This document shows, one piece after another, positions 44,643-53,713 of a DNA stretch of 56,961 nt. How positions within the stretch are numbered: the first letter of the stretch is position 1; each line of letters starts with the position of its first letter. A program made the translations under genes and the position numbers. The DNA is from Spirochaetota bacterium (GTDB lineage Bacteria > Spirochaetota > UBA4802 > UBA5550). Location: contig JALOTL010000020.1 in assembly GCA_025457915.1 (NCBI GenBank), positions 1 to 56,961 of the forward strand, written 5' to 3'. The notes beneath the pieces are model-generated. The model worked only from the letters and a program-made list of their open reading frames with translations. It was not told where the DNA came from and made no database searches.

Positions 44643-44671
44643 TTACAAGCACCCCGTTTTCTGCCTATATA
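44642..44671 (+). promoter_or_regulatory. Predicted promoter of the hydrogenase operon
   Basis: TTTACA (44642-44647) and TATATA (44666-44671) are separated by 18 bases. The -10 is imperfect, consistent with dependence on an activator bound to the overlapping repeats. The first gene starts 70 bases later. No sigma-54 GG/GC pair was found. Confidence 0.45.
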
Positions 44672-44740
44672 TTATCCGACAACCATGACGAACCGGAAGG
44701 ATACCGATAGCGCGAATATAAATCTTGAGGAGTTGACTCT

Positions 44741-46756
44741 ATGAATTATAAGGCTGGCGTTTGTAATTTCTGCGGTACGGGATGCGGCCACATCCTGAAC
44801 GTCGAGGGCGGCGCGGTTAACGGCGTATTCGCCCTCCAGGGACACCCGGTCAGCAAGGGCAGACTATGCGTGAGGGGCTGGCACATGCACGAGCTTCTCC
44901 GCGACAGCCAGAGGATCGATTCTCCGATGATAAAGAAGAACGGCAGGTTCGAAAAGGCCGGATATGACGAGGCCATATCCCTTGTCGCGAAGAAGCTCGG
45001 AGAATACAAAAATCCGTCTTCCGAGATAGCCTTTCTCGCGTCACCCAGGTCCTCCAACGAAGACGGCTACCTCCTCATGAAGCTCGCCAGGTCTGTATTC
45101 AAAACAAACAACATCAGCCTCGATTCGGAGTCCGGGCACAGGAACAGCCTGAACGTATTGCACAGGGGCACCGGGATGGCTGGAATGCTCGGTTCACTTG
45201 AAGACATAAAAAAAGCGGAATACATACTCGTAATAGGCACCGACCTCACCAGGCAGAACCCGATAATCGGGAGTGAAATACACATGGCCGCCAGGGCCGG
45301 CTCGAAGGTGGTGACGGTCGGCAGTAAACTGACTCAAATTGCTAAACTCAGCGACGTGCATCTTCAGCTCAAGCCCGGATCCAAAAAAGTTTTCCTAGCT
45401 GCTGTGGCAAAGTCGCTCATAGAAGAAAATCTGCACGACGCCGAGTTTATTCAAAAGCATACTGAGGGCTTTGACGGCTTCGCCAACTCTCTCGGCTCTC
45501 TCAGTCATAACGATATCTCCTCCATAACCGGGCTTGGGCTTGAAGATATCAAAACCGTCGCGAGGGACCTCGCGACGGCGAAAACAGCTATGGTGTTCTT
45601 CACCTCCGGGATTTCCGGGCTGGATGAGGACACCGTGTCATACATATACAACCTTTTCGTTATCGCGGGAAAGATCGGCAAGGAGGGATGCGGCGTGAAC
45701 CCGGTGACGGGCATCTGCAATCTACAGGGCGGATACGACATGGGACTGGCCCCCGACCTCCTGACGGGCTTCAGGCCGATCTCCGACAAATCCGCCGCAA
45801 AAAGCTTCAGCGACGCCTGGGGGGCCGGGTTCCCCGATGAGCCGGGCAGGGGCGTGTACGAGATGCTGGCGGACAAATCGTCGGGCCTCAAGGCCCTTGT
45901 CGTCGTAGACCACGACGAGAGCATAGTGCGGCAGGCCGAAGCGATAAAGAAGCTCGACTTCGTGGTGTACGTGGGCTCGTTCGAGAACCCCTTCGCCGAA
46001 TACGCGGACGTCGTCATTCCATCTGCGGCTTACGTGGAATACGACGGCACATATACCAGTACCGACAGGCGCGTCCAGCTTTCCAGGAAGAAGACGGAGC
46101 CTGCCGAAGGCGTGATGCCGGCATGGCGGATTTTTACCGGGATCGCGGAAAAGGCCTCCGCCAGATGGAGCTATTCGTCCCCGGCCGACGTGATGGCAGA
46201 GATTGCGAAACTGACCCCTTCGTATTCCGGGATCAGTTATGACAGGTTCAGCGGCGTCGGCGGCATACAGTGGCCGTGCGACGGCAGGCGGCCTGAAGGG
46301 ACCAGGTACTTCAGGGTCGATGACGCGGCATCGAAGATTAAACTCGCCGGCGTGACCGGCAGCTTCAAGACGATGAGGCCGAGCGGCGAGTACCCGTGGC
46401 TGCTCATGGTGGGCAAGGCCAACCACTTCTGGCACCAGAACAACCTCATGAAGCGGACTTTCATCCCGAAGAGGGAATACAACGCGACCCTTCTCCTCTA
46501 TCCGAAGGGCTACGTCGAGATTTCAGGAGATGACGCCAAGAAGCTCCAGGTTAGGGACAGATGGCCCGTGAACATAGTATCGCAGTACGGATCCATGAAG
46601 GTCGCGGTAAGGGTGTCGGACGAGGTCAGGTCAGAGACGGCCTTCGTGCCTTACTTCATACAGGACATGATAACCGAGTTCCTGCTCGCGCACAACGAGC
46701 TCATAATCGAGCAGGGCGAGGACGCAATAATACCAATAAGGATCGAGAAGGTATAA
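44741..46756 (+). CDS. Formate dehydrogenase-like molybdopterin subunit lacking Sec/Cys
   Basis: A 671-residue member of the FdhF/DMSO-reductase family. The N-terminal 4Fe-4S site is complete (CNFCGTGCG and GRLCVRG: Cys8, 11, 15, 43). Aligning NNISLDSESGHRNSL with the FdhF segment NVDCCARVUHGP puts Gly132 at the selenocysteine, with the adjacent His133 kept. There is no UGA codon in the frame. The molybdopterin-guanine dinucleotide regions (ILVIGTDLTRQNPIIG, NLQGGYDMG) look intact. It may use another substrate, or act as a structural/electron-transfer subunit as NuoG does. It is first in the hydrogenase operon, 3 bases before the Fe-S subunit gene. Confidence 0.85.
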   Translation: MNYKAGVCNFCGTGCGHILNVEGGAVNGVFALQGHPVSKGRLCVRGWHMHELLRDSQRIDSPMIKKNGRFEKAGYDEAISLVAKKLGEYKNPSSEIAFLASPRSSNEDGYLLMKLARSVFKTNNISLDSESGHRNSLNVLHRGTGMAGMLGSLEDIKKAEYILVIGTDLTRQNPIIGSEIHMAARAGSKVVTVGSKLTQIAKLSDVHLQLKPGSKKVFLAAVAKSLIEENLHDAEFIQKHTEGFDGFANSLGSLSHNDISSITGLGLEDIKTVARDLATAKTAMVFFTSGISGLDEDTVSYIYNLFVIAGKIGKEGCGVNPVTGICNLQGGYDMGLAPDLLTGFRPISDKSAAKSFSDAWGAGFPDEPGRGVYEMLADKSSGLKALVVVDHDESIVRQAEAIKKLDFVVYVGSFENPFAEYADVVIPSAAYVEYDGTYTSTDRRVQLSRKKTEPAEGVMPAWRIFTGIAEKASARWSYSSPADVMAEIAKLTPSYSGISYDRFSGVGGIQWPCDGRRPEGTRYFRVDDAASKIKLAGVTGSFKTMRPSGEYPWLLMVGKANHFWHQNNLMKRTFIPKREYNATLLLYPKGYVEISGDDAKKLQVRDRWPVNIVSQYGSMKVAVRVSDEVRSETAFVPYFIQDMITEFLLAHNELIIEQGEDAIIPIRIEKV

Positions 46757-46759
46757 GCC

Positions 46760-47818
46760 ATGTTTTTGATAAAAAAGAGCGAAGTACTGAAACTGGCGGA
46801 GGAGCTTTCGAAGACGTACGCCGTATACGGGCCCGTGGTCGAGAAGGAATCAAACCAGACCTTCTTCGTGAGGCCGGACAGCATCGGAGACATCGACCTT
46901 GATGCCCCGATCCCGTCCCAGCCCCCGAAGCACACGGTGTTCCCGCAGATCGAGAGGATTTTCCATTACAGCTACGACAAGGGGGCGAAGAGGGCCGAGA
47001 TTATCGCGGACTTCAAGCCCGAGCCCAAGGCCCTGTTCGGCCTGCGTTCGTGCGACCTCAACGGCGTCCAGTGCCTGGACAGGTTCTTCATCGGCCAGGA
47101 ATTCACGGACGACGTGTACCTTGAGCACAGGAAAAAGACCTTCATCGTGACCAATACCTGCGTGAAGCCGTTCAAGCAGTGCTTCTGCGTGTGCACCGAC
47201 AGCGGGCCGAGCGCCCGCGAGGGATACGACCTCAACATGACCGATCTCGGCGACGAGTACCTTGTAGAGGCCGGCAGCGACAGGGGCAAGGCCCTGGCTG
47301 AAAAGATGGGACTGAAAAAGGCCGGGAGCGGCCACCTCGAGGCCAAGAAGGCCGTGGTCGACGGATCGATATCAAGGTTCGAGAGCATAGCAACCGACAA
47401 CAAGGCATGGATTTCACGGGTGATGAACAGGATCACGACGGGCTTCATTAAGGGTGAGATCTGGGAATACATAGGCAACCAGTGTTTCGAGTGCGGGGCC
47501 TGCACCTTTGTGTGCCCGTCATGTTCCTGCTTCAACATCGAGGACGTCAACAGGAAGGACTCCTCAACCGACAGGCTGAGGTCCTGGGACTCCTGCTCCT
47601 TCGAGGGCTACACCAGGATGGCCGGCGACCACAACCCGAGGAAACCGGTCGAGGACAGGAGGAACAAGAGGTTCTTCTGCAAGCTTTCATACTCGCAATC
47701 CAAAAAATACCTGAGGCCCGGATGCGTGGGCTGCGGCAGGTGCCAGTGGGTCTGCCCGGGCGACATAGGGTTGCCGAACGTTGTGACCTATATTAGAAGA
47801 GAAATTACAAGCAGGTGA
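46760..47818 (+). CDS. Sulfhydrogenase beta/AsrA-like Fe-S subunit
   Basis: A 352-residue protein of the HydB/AsrA family, which passes electrons between a flavin subunit and a hydrogenase or sulfite reductase. Two 4Fe-4S motifs lie in the C-terminal half: CFECGACTFVCPSCSC (Cys242, 245, 248, 252) and CVGCGRCQWVCPG (Cys322, 325, 328, 332). Further Cys at CFCVCTDSG and RSCDLNGVQCLDRF are family-typical. It follows the molybdopterin gene by 3 bases and precedes the flavin subunit. In Pyrococcus such subunits serve soluble group 3b hydrogenases, but here they sit with a membrane group 4 enzyme. Confidence 0.88.
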   Translation: MFLIKKSEVLKLAEELSKTYAVYGPVVEKESNQTFFVRPDSIGDIDLDAPIPSQPPKHTVFPQIERIFHYSYDKGAKRAEIIADFKPEPKALFGLRSCDLNGVQCLDRFFIGQEFTDDVYLEHRKKTFIVTNTCVKPFKQCFCVCTDSGPSAREGYDLNMTDLGDEYLVEAGSDRGKALAEKMGLKKAGSGHLEAKKAVVDGSISRFESIATDNKAWISRVMNRITTGFIKGEIWEYIGNQCFECGACTFVCPSCSCFNIEDVNRKDSSTDRLRSWDSCSFEGYTRMAGDHNPRKPVEDRRNKRFFCKLSYSQSKKYLRPGCVGCGRCQWVCPGDIGLPNVVTYIRREITSR

Positions 47819-47823
47819 CGGAC

Positions 47824-48678
47824 ATGTGTGAAAAGGGAAATTGCGAAAATACCAACAGGGCGGTCACCATCCCGGAAATCGCCACCATCGACGAGATCAA
47901 GGACGAGATAGAGGACGTAAAGACCTTCTATCTTTCATTCGACGACAAGAAGCTGGACGGCTCTTTCAGGATCAAGTCCGGTCAGTTCATCATGTGCACG
48001 GTATTCGGCGCGGGCGAGTTCGCCGTGTCCCTGCCGCCCAGCCCGGAAAACGACCGCTTCCACATCTCCGTCAGGAAGGTCGGCAAGGTGACCGACGCGC
48101 TACACGAGCTCACGGCCGGGGACAAGGTCGGGATACGCGGGCCGTTCGGCAACGGGTTCCCGTTCGACGAGATAAAGGGGAAGAACGTCGTTTACGTCGC
48201 CGGCGGAATCGGGCTCATACCGCTGAGGTCATCGATCGTGCACGTGCTCCAGCACAGGGAGGATTTCGGCAGGATCATACTGCTCTACGGGGCCAGGTCG
48301 CCGAAGGACCTGATGTACGAGTACATGATAGAAAAATGGCAGAAGATCGACGGTTTCGAAACCTTCATCTCCATAGACAACCCGGTGGATGGATGGAAGG
48401 GGGAGGTCGGCTTCGTAAACCAGCTGATAGAGAAGGCGAACGTCCCGGCTGAAAACACGGTGGCGTTCGTGTGCGGGCCCCCGGTGATGTTCAACAACGT
48501 CATAAGGGACCTGATGGCAAGGGGCCTGAAGGACGACAGCATCATTTCGACGCTGGAAAGGCACATGAAGTGCGGGATAGGAAAATGCCAGCATTGCGCG
48601 ATAGGCAGGACCCTGGTCTGCACAGACGGGCCGGTGTACACCTACAGGCAGATAAAAACTTTAGGCGAGCAGATCTGA
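47824..48678 (+). CDS. Sulfhydrogenase gamma/AsrB-like FAD-NAD(P) reductase subunit
   Basis: A 284-residue ferredoxin-NADP reductase-type protein of the HydG(gamma)/AsrB/PyrK group. The FAD-binding beta barrel occupies about 15-110 and the nucleotide-binding domain starts at VVYVAGGIGLIPLRSSIV. VAFVCGPPVMFNNV marks the NAD(P) contact. The C-terminal 2Fe-2S motif is CGIGKCQHC with a fourth Cys at 266 (Cys250, 255, 258, 266). I start at ATG 47824, with AGGTG just upstream, rather than GTG 47815. It should exchange electrons between NAD(P)H and the AsrA-like subunit. Confidence 0.88.
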   Translation: MCEKGNCENTNRAVTIPEIATIDEIKDEIEDVKTFYLSFDDKKLDGSFRIKSGQFIMCTVFGAGEFAVSLPPSPENDRFHISVRKVGKVTDALHELTAGDKVGIRGPFGNGFPFDEIKGKNVVYVAGGIGLIPLRSSIVHVLQHREDFGRIILLYGARSPKDLMYEYMIEKWQKIDGFETFISIDNPVDGWKGEVGFVNQLIEKANVPAENTVAFVCGPPVMFNNVIRDLMARGLKDDSIISTLERHMKCGIGKCQHCAIGRTLVCTDGPVYTYRQIKTLGEQI

Positions 48679-49175
48679 TGGAAGTTCTGGATAAGATAGA
48701 GAGTCTCCTCAAAGACAATACTTGCCTTGTCGGCATGGGAAATTACCTGAGAAGCGACGACGCGGTAGGACTCTACATAGTGGACGAGCTGAGGGACAGA
48801 GAAGTCCCCGGCAACCTGAGCATACTCAATGTCGAAGACGTGATTGAAAGCTATGTGTACAAAATTGCGGGACTGGACTGCGACAACGTGGTTATTCTGG
48901 ACGCCGTGAAAGCGGATTCAACTATCGGATCAATAGTGTTCGGCAGGCTGAATGACTTTGAGGAGCTCCTGTCTGATTACTCTACCCACAAGCTCTCGCT
49001 CAAGATCTCAGGAAAAATACTGGAAGAGCACAACAAGCAGATCTATCTCCTCGGAATAGTCGCGGACAACCTGGACTACGGGACCGGGATCTCGGACGAG
49101 GTCAAAAAGAGCGCGGATCTGCTGAAGGATTTCATAATAAAATCGATCGCATCAAACAAAGGAGTATGTCAATGA
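48678..49175 (+). CDS. hycI: Hydrogenase maturation protease (HycI family)
   Basis: A 165-residue endopeptidase that trims the C-terminus of the hydrogenase large subunit after nickel insertion. It has GMGNYLRSDDAVGLYIVDEL, LDAVKAD and the His in STHKLSLK, giving the nickel-sensing acidic and His residues. Its ATG overlaps the stop of the flavin subunit (TGATG), and its own stop overlaps the next start (ATGA), so it is coupled on both sides. Its presence agrees with the 31-residue tail on the large subunit at 51108. Confidence 0.88.
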   Translation: MEVLDKIESLLKDNTCLVGMGNYLRSDDAVGLYIVDELRDREVPGNLSILNVEDVIESYVYKIAGLDCDNVVILDAVKADSTIGSIVFGRLNDFEELLSDYSTHKLSLKISGKILEEHNKQIYLLGIVADNLDYGTGISDEVKKSADLLKDFIIKSIASNKGVCQ

Positions 49176-51082
49176 ACGCCGAGATTTACGGAAACCTGCT
49201 GACCGCCATGGCAGTACTCTTGCTGTCAGCAATCATAGTCCCGATCGCTGCCGGAAAAAGAAAGCTCGCCGGCTGGCTCAACTTCATATTCGTGTCCGCA
49301 GCGGCCGCAATCATCCTGAACATCAGCCTGGCCTCCATATTCGCGGGCTCCGTAGGGATCCTCGACCTCGGGCCGCTCGGCCTCGCGGGGCTCGCGGAAA
49401 AGTCCCCGGCGGCTCTCGCACTGGGCGGCTTCAGGATATACATCCTGGTCGACCCGTTCGCGGCTTTCTTCATGGCCATCATATCGTTCATGGCCGTCAT
49501 GAGCGCGTTTTATTCCATACAGTACATGGAGCACTACCCGGATTACGGCCTGAGGGCATACTACCTCAACTTCCCGGTCTTCGTGGCCGGGATGATCGGC
49601 CTGGTCACCTTTGACGACCTCTCGATCGGGTTCACCATAGCCTGGCAGCTCATGACCGTTTCGTCGTACTTCCTGGTCAGGTTCGAGTTCAGGGAAAAGG
49701 GCAACGTCAGGAGCGCGAATAAGTACCTGGCCCTCATGGAGCTCGCCTGGGCGATGATCGTTGGAGCCACCCTGTTCATCAACGGCGCGGCGCCCGGCGA
49801 TTCGATACACACGATAGTACAGAAGCTCTCCCAGACCGGGGCCGCCTACCACTACGTCATATTCGGACTCATATTCATCGGCTTCGGCTTCAAGGCGGGC
49901 ATATTCCCTCTAGGCCAGCTCTGGCTGCCGGACGCGCACTCCATAGCTCCGTCCCCGATCAGCGCGCTGCTCAGCGGCGTGATGCTGAAGACCGGGATAT
50001 ACGGCATAATGAGGACCTTTTTCTGGATGGTGCCGCACGGCGAGGGAGCGCATTTCGACTCCTTTTTATGGGGGGTCGTGATCGCGTCGTTCGGCGTGGT
50101 GACGCTCTTCATCGGCACGGTACAGTCCATGAAGCAGAGCGACGCCAAGAGGCTCCTCGCGTACAGCTCGATCGGACAGATAGGATACATCGTCTTCGCG
50201 ACGGGCGCGGCCCTGCTCATGACCGGGGTCGAGAGCCAGTTCGTCAGGATGCTCGGACTGGTCGCGATAATCGGGGCCGTTTACCACGTCCTCAACCACG
50301 CGGTCTTCAAGGGCCTCCTCTTCCTCACGAGCGGCAGCGTGCTTTACGCGGCCGGGACCAAGGACCTCAACAGGCTGGGGGGGCTGATAAAGTTCATGCC
50401 GGTGACCGCGGTCGTCGCCGGGATAGCGTCCCTTTCCATATCGGGAGTGCCTCCCTTCAGCGGGTTCGCCAGCAAGTGGACCATAATATCGACGTCGATC
50501 CTGGCCGGGAGCGAGATCGCCTTCCTGGCCCTGTTCGGAATAATCGCGCTTTTCACGAGCGCCGTGACCCTTTCCTGTTACGTGAAATTCTTCGGGATGA
50601 CCTTCACCTCCGCCGGCACGGAATGGACGGTGAAAAGGGACATAAAAGAGGTCCCGGGCACCATGCTCCTTCCGAAAATCATACTCACGGCCGCATGCCT
50701 GGTTCAGGGCCTTGTTCCGTTCTTCTATATCAGCATGATAGCCGGGATATTCAGGAACTCGGCCGGATCGCTGCTGACCGCGGCCTTCGGCAGTTTCGAC
50801 GCGGCAACCGCCATGTCGGCCCCGCTTCTGGGGGCCGGAATCAGGGGGGCTGACGGGACGGGCATTACAACCGCGGTACCGGCGGTCGTTCTCGGCATCT
50901 TCCTCGCGGCGCTGCTTTTCGCATGGCTGCTAAAGAGGTCGGGCGGCTCGCAGGAGAGGGTGGCTCCCACCTGGCTCTGCGGGTACCAGGAGCTCCGCGA
51001 CTCGAACAGGTACAAGGACAGGAACATGTTCTCGTCTCTGAAGAACTTCCTCTGGTGGACAGGGGGAAACGTCAAGAAATGA
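49172..51082 (+). CDS. hyfB: Proton-pump-like membrane subunit HyfB/HycC (NuoL/M family)
   Basis: A 636-residue antiporter-like protein of the NuoL/NuoN/MrpD family in group 4 hydrogenases. It has about 14-16 helices. LLAYSSIGQIGYIVFATGAA and GIFPLGQLWLPDAHSIAPSP are the typical ion-channel segments, with Lys and His residues of the half-channels. The C-terminal tail carries APTWLCGYQELRDSNRYKDR, as in HyfB. I start at ATG 49172 because AAAGGAG lies seven bases upstream and it overlaps the protease stop. It is the only pump-type subunit, unlike Hyf complexes that have three. Confidence 0.9.
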   Translation: MNAEIYGNLLTAMAVLLLSAIIVPIAAGKRKLAGWLNFIFVSAAAAIILNISLASIFAGSVGILDLGPLGLAGLAEKSPAALALGGFRIYILVDPFAAFFMAIISFMAVMSAFYSIQYMEHYPDYGLRAYYLNFPVFVAGMIGLVTFDDLSIGFTIAWQLMTVSSYFLVRFEFREKGNVRSANKYLALMELAWAMIVGATLFINGAAPGDSIHTIVQKLSQTGAAYHYVIFGLIFIGFGFKAGIFPLGQLWLPDAHSIAPSPISALLSGVMLKTGIYGIMRTFFWMVPHGEGAHFDSFLWGVVIASFGVVTLFIGTVQSMKQSDAKRLLAYSSIGQIGYIVFATGAALLMTGVESQFVRMLGLVAIIGAVYHVLNHAVFKGLLFLTSGSVLYAAGTKDLNRLGGLIKFMPVTAVVAGIASLSISGVPPFSGFASKWTIISTSILAGSEIAFLALFGIIALFTSAVTLSCYVKFFGMTFTSAGTEWTVKRDIKEVPGTMLLPKIILTAACLVQGLVPFFYISMIAGIFRNSAGSLLTAAFGSFDAATAMSAPLLGAGIRGADGTGITTAVPAVVLGIFLAALLFAWLLKRSGGSQERVAPTWLCGYQELRDSNRYKDRNMFSSLKNFLWWTGGNVKK

Positions 51083-51107
51083 TCCAGAATAGCATAAGGG
51101 GTGGCAT

Positions 51108-52790
51108 ATGAAGGCTGCAGAAAACATATCAAAAAAGCTGAAGGACAGGTTCGGCGCCAGCGTCGTCAAGACCGAGAGCCCTTACGACTCCAGGCTTTTC
51201 GTGGAAATAAAGAAGGAGGCCGTGAAGGAGATCTCGAACGAGCTCATAGCGCTCGGCGCGAGATACCTGGTCGGCGTCGGATACGACAGCATAAAGAGGG
51301 ACGGAAACCTGGGGATGGTCCATACCTTTTCCTTCGACAGGGACGACCTTTTCGTGTGCATTAAGATGGCGGCCCCGGCCGACAGCCCGGTGTTCGATTC
51401 CATCACTCCGGACATCCCCAACGCCGGATGGTCCGAGAGGGAATACATGGACCTGCTCGGCATGAAGTTCACAGGGCACCCCAAGCCGAAGAGGCTTATA
51501 CTGGCGGACGACTGGCCCGAGGGAATCTATCCCCTCAGGAAGGAGGTCCCCCACAACCTGATGCCTCCCGCGGCGGAGGACGTCGCCTACCAGCTCGACG
51601 AGGCGCCTGAGGGCACCACGACCGTGCCGATAGGCCCGTTCCATACATGCCTTCACGAGCCTGCCCACTTCGCGGTTTACGTGGACGGCGAGACGATCAA
51701 GGGCTGCGACTACAGGGGTTTCATGACCCACAGGGGGATCGAGAAGCTCTGCACCACGGAGGTCAGCTACAACGAGGTGCCGTTCATAGCGGAAAGGATA
51801 TGCGGGATCTGCGGATCGGTCCACGCGACGTCCTATTCCCAGGCTGTCGAGCTTGCTGCCGGGCTCAAGATCTCCAGGAGGGCCGAGTTCATAAGGACGA
51901 TAATGCTCGAGATCGAGAGGCTCCATTCCCATCTCCTCTGGCTGGGCGTCGCGGGCCACCTGATAGGCTTCGACACTGTCTTCATGCAGGCATGGAGGAT
52001 CAGGGAGCGCATAATGTGGCTGGCCGAGAGGATAACGGGAAACAGGAAGACCTACGGAATGATAGTAATCGGCGGGGTGAGAAGGGACCTCACGCCGGAG
52101 AACATACAGGAGCTCCTCGACGTGTTGAAGAAGGTCGAGGAGGAGATGCTTGTGGTGCAGAAGGCCATCATAGGCGACACCGCGATACACAAGAGGACCA
52201 GGGGAGTGGGATGCATAACGAAGGAAGAGGCCGTGAAATGGAGCCTCGTGGGACCGGTCGCCAGGGCAAGGGGAGTCGACATCGACACGAGGCGCGACCA
52301 TCCCTACGCGGCCTACGACGAGATGAAGTTCGACGTGCCGGTCTTCGATTCATGCGACGTGTGGGCGACCGTGCTTGTGAGGATAGTCGAGACCTTCGAG
52401 GCGATCAAGATAATCAGACAGGCGGTCGACAAAATGCCGGCCGGCCCGGTAATGACCGAGTTCGACGAGGCAGTAAAGCCGCTGGTCCATTCCATATCCG
52501 CGGTCGAGGCGCCGCGCGGCGAGGTGGTGCACTACGTCATAACCGGCGAGGATAACAGGGCCGACCGATGGAGGGTGAGGGCCCCGACCTATCCGAACCT
52601 CCAGGGTGTGCCGATGATGCTCCTCAACGACCAGTTCGCCGACTTCCCTATTATACTCGGGAGCATCGACCCGTGCTTTTCGTGCACGGACAGGGTCGAG
52701 GTGGTGGACGTCAGGAGCGGCAGGGTTTCCGTGGTGGGCAGGAACGAGCTCGAGGAGCTGTCCCGCAAGAAGAATACGGGGGTGAATTGA
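51108..52790 (+). CDS. hycE: Group 4 [NiFe] hydrogenase large subunit (HycE/HyfG type)
   Basis: A 560-residue catalytic subunit, with a NuoC-like domain (about 1-130) fused to the NuoD-like large subunit. Nickel ligands are intact: RICGICGSVH (Cys232, Cys235) and DPCFSCTDR (Cys523, Cys526). Residues 530-560 follow the DPCxxC motif and would be removed by the HycI-type protease, probably after Arg529, as in E. coli HycE. It should make or oxidise H2 while coupled to the membrane arm. It is closest by layout to formate hydrogenlyase group 4a enzymes. GGGGTGG precedes the ATG. Confidence 0.95.
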   Translation: MKAAENISKKLKDRFGASVVKTESPYDSRLFVEIKKEAVKEISNELIALGARYLVGVGYDSIKRDGNLGMVHTFSFDRDDLFVCIKMAAPADSPVFDSITPDIPNAGWSEREYMDLLGMKFTGHPKPKRLILADDWPEGIYPLRKEVPHNLMPPAAEDVAYQLDEAPEGTTTVPIGPFHTCLHEPAHFAVYVDGETIKGCDYRGFMTHRGIEKLCTTEVSYNEVPFIAERICGICGSVHATSYSQAVELAAGLKISRRAEFIRTIMLEIERLHSHLLWLGVAGHLIGFDTVFMQAWRIRERIMWLAERITGNRKTYGMIVIGGVRRDLTPENIQELLDVLKKVEEEMLVVQKAIIGDTAIHKRTRGVGCITKEEAVKWSLVGPVARARGVDIDTRRDHPYAAYDEMKFDVPVFDSCDVWATVLVRIVETFEAIKIIRQAVDKMPAGPVMTEFDEAVKPLVHSISAVEAPRGEVVHYVITGEDNRADRWRVRAPTYPNLQGVPMMLLNDQFADFPIILGSIDPCFSCTDRVEVVDVRSGRVSVVGRNELEELSRKKNTGVN

Positions 52791-52792
52791 AT

Positions 52793-53695
52793 ATGAAGAC
52801 CGCATACATTTTCGTGAATATAGCGCTCTTTCTGCTGCTCGCGCCGCTTTTCGAGGGCATAATCAGGAAACTCACGGCCAGGGTGCAGTCCAGGCAGGGG
52901 CCCCCGGTTTACCAGCCTTACCTGGACATACTCAAACTGCTCGGCAAGGAAACTATAAATTCGGCCGACAACTGGGGGTTCAAGATAGCCCCGGTAATGG
53001 CCTTCGCTTCGATCATTTCCGTGATAGCGTTCCTGCCGCTGGGGTCCAGGGCGAACGCCCTCTCCGGATACGCGGACGTCATCACGGTGATATACCTCCT
53101 GACGCTCGGCGGCGTTTCGATACTTCTCGGCGCCCTCTCCAGCAGGAACACCTTCGCGATGATCGGGGCGAGCAGGGAGATGGTCACCATGATCATGGTG
53201 GAGCCCGTGCTTGCGATGACCTTCATACTGGGCGCGGTAAAGGTGAAGAGCCTCGGCATTGACGCGACCGTGTTCAGCGTCGGGAATTCCGGGTACAACT
53301 GGTCCGTGTTCCTGATGCTGGCCGTGTACCTGCTGGCCCTCCAGGCCTTCGTGGGAAGGCAGCCCTTCGACATAGCCGAGGCAGAGATCGAGATCCTCGA
53401 GGGACCGCTCGTCGAGTACAGCGGGCCGGGATACGGTCTTTTCAAATATACCAAGATGCTGAAACAGATGTTCTACGCGGCCCTCTTCGTGGCCGTGTTC
53501 CTCCCGGGCTTCAACACCGGCTTCTACGCCGCCGACCTGGCGATACAGGTGGGCTTCATCGCGCTGGTGTTCGTGTTTATAGCCCTGATCGGGGCGACCA
53601 ACCCGAGGCTCAGGATAGACCAGGCGATAAGGTATTACTCGGTGATGATATTGCTGGCCCTGTGCGCGGTGGGACTGTCGGCGTACGGAATCTAA
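52793..53695 (+). CDS. hycD: Membrane subunit HycD/HyfC (NuoH family)
   Basis: A 300-residue NuoH-like protein that links the hydrogenase arm to the membrane pump. It has about eight helices. The conserved loop ARVQSRQGPPVYQPYLDILK is the quinone-site-like region, and FVGRQPFDIAEAEIEILEGP is the second, followed by EYSGPGYGLFKYTKMLKQMF. It starts two bases after the large-subunit stop, with GGGGGTGA eight bases upstream. Confidence 0.93.
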   Translation: MKTAYIFVNIALFLLLAPLFEGIIRKLTARVQSRQGPPVYQPYLDILKLLGKETINSADNWGFKIAPVMAFASIISVIAFLPLGSRANALSGYADVITVIYLLTLGGVSILLGALSSRNTFAMIGASREMVTMIMVEPVLAMTFILGAVKVKSLGIDATVFSVGNSGYNWSVFLMLAVYLLALQAFVGRQPFDIAEAEIEILEGPLVEYSGPGYGLFKYTKMLKQMFYAALFVAVFLPGFNTGFYAADLAIQVGFIALVFVFIALIGATNPRLRIDQAIRYYSVMILLALCAVGLSAYGI

Positions 53696-53713
53696 GGAAA
53701 AAGGAGAACTGCA

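Larger units (their letters stand above)
44421..44740. other. Control region of the hydrogenase operon (320 bp)
   Basis: An AT-rich region between the small minus-strand gene and the hydrogenase operon. It holds the tandem repeat and promoter described separately. No reading frame is evident. Confidence 0.5.

Noticed and set aside
44741-46756. A possible in-frame UGA selenocysteine codon in the FDH-like gene
   Set aside because: The whole frame is open without UGA, and the aligned position is a GGG glycine codon.
51129-52301. A 390-codon minus-strand frame opposite hycE
   Set aside because: The plus strand carries unmistakable hydrogenase motifs; the antisense frame is a shadow.
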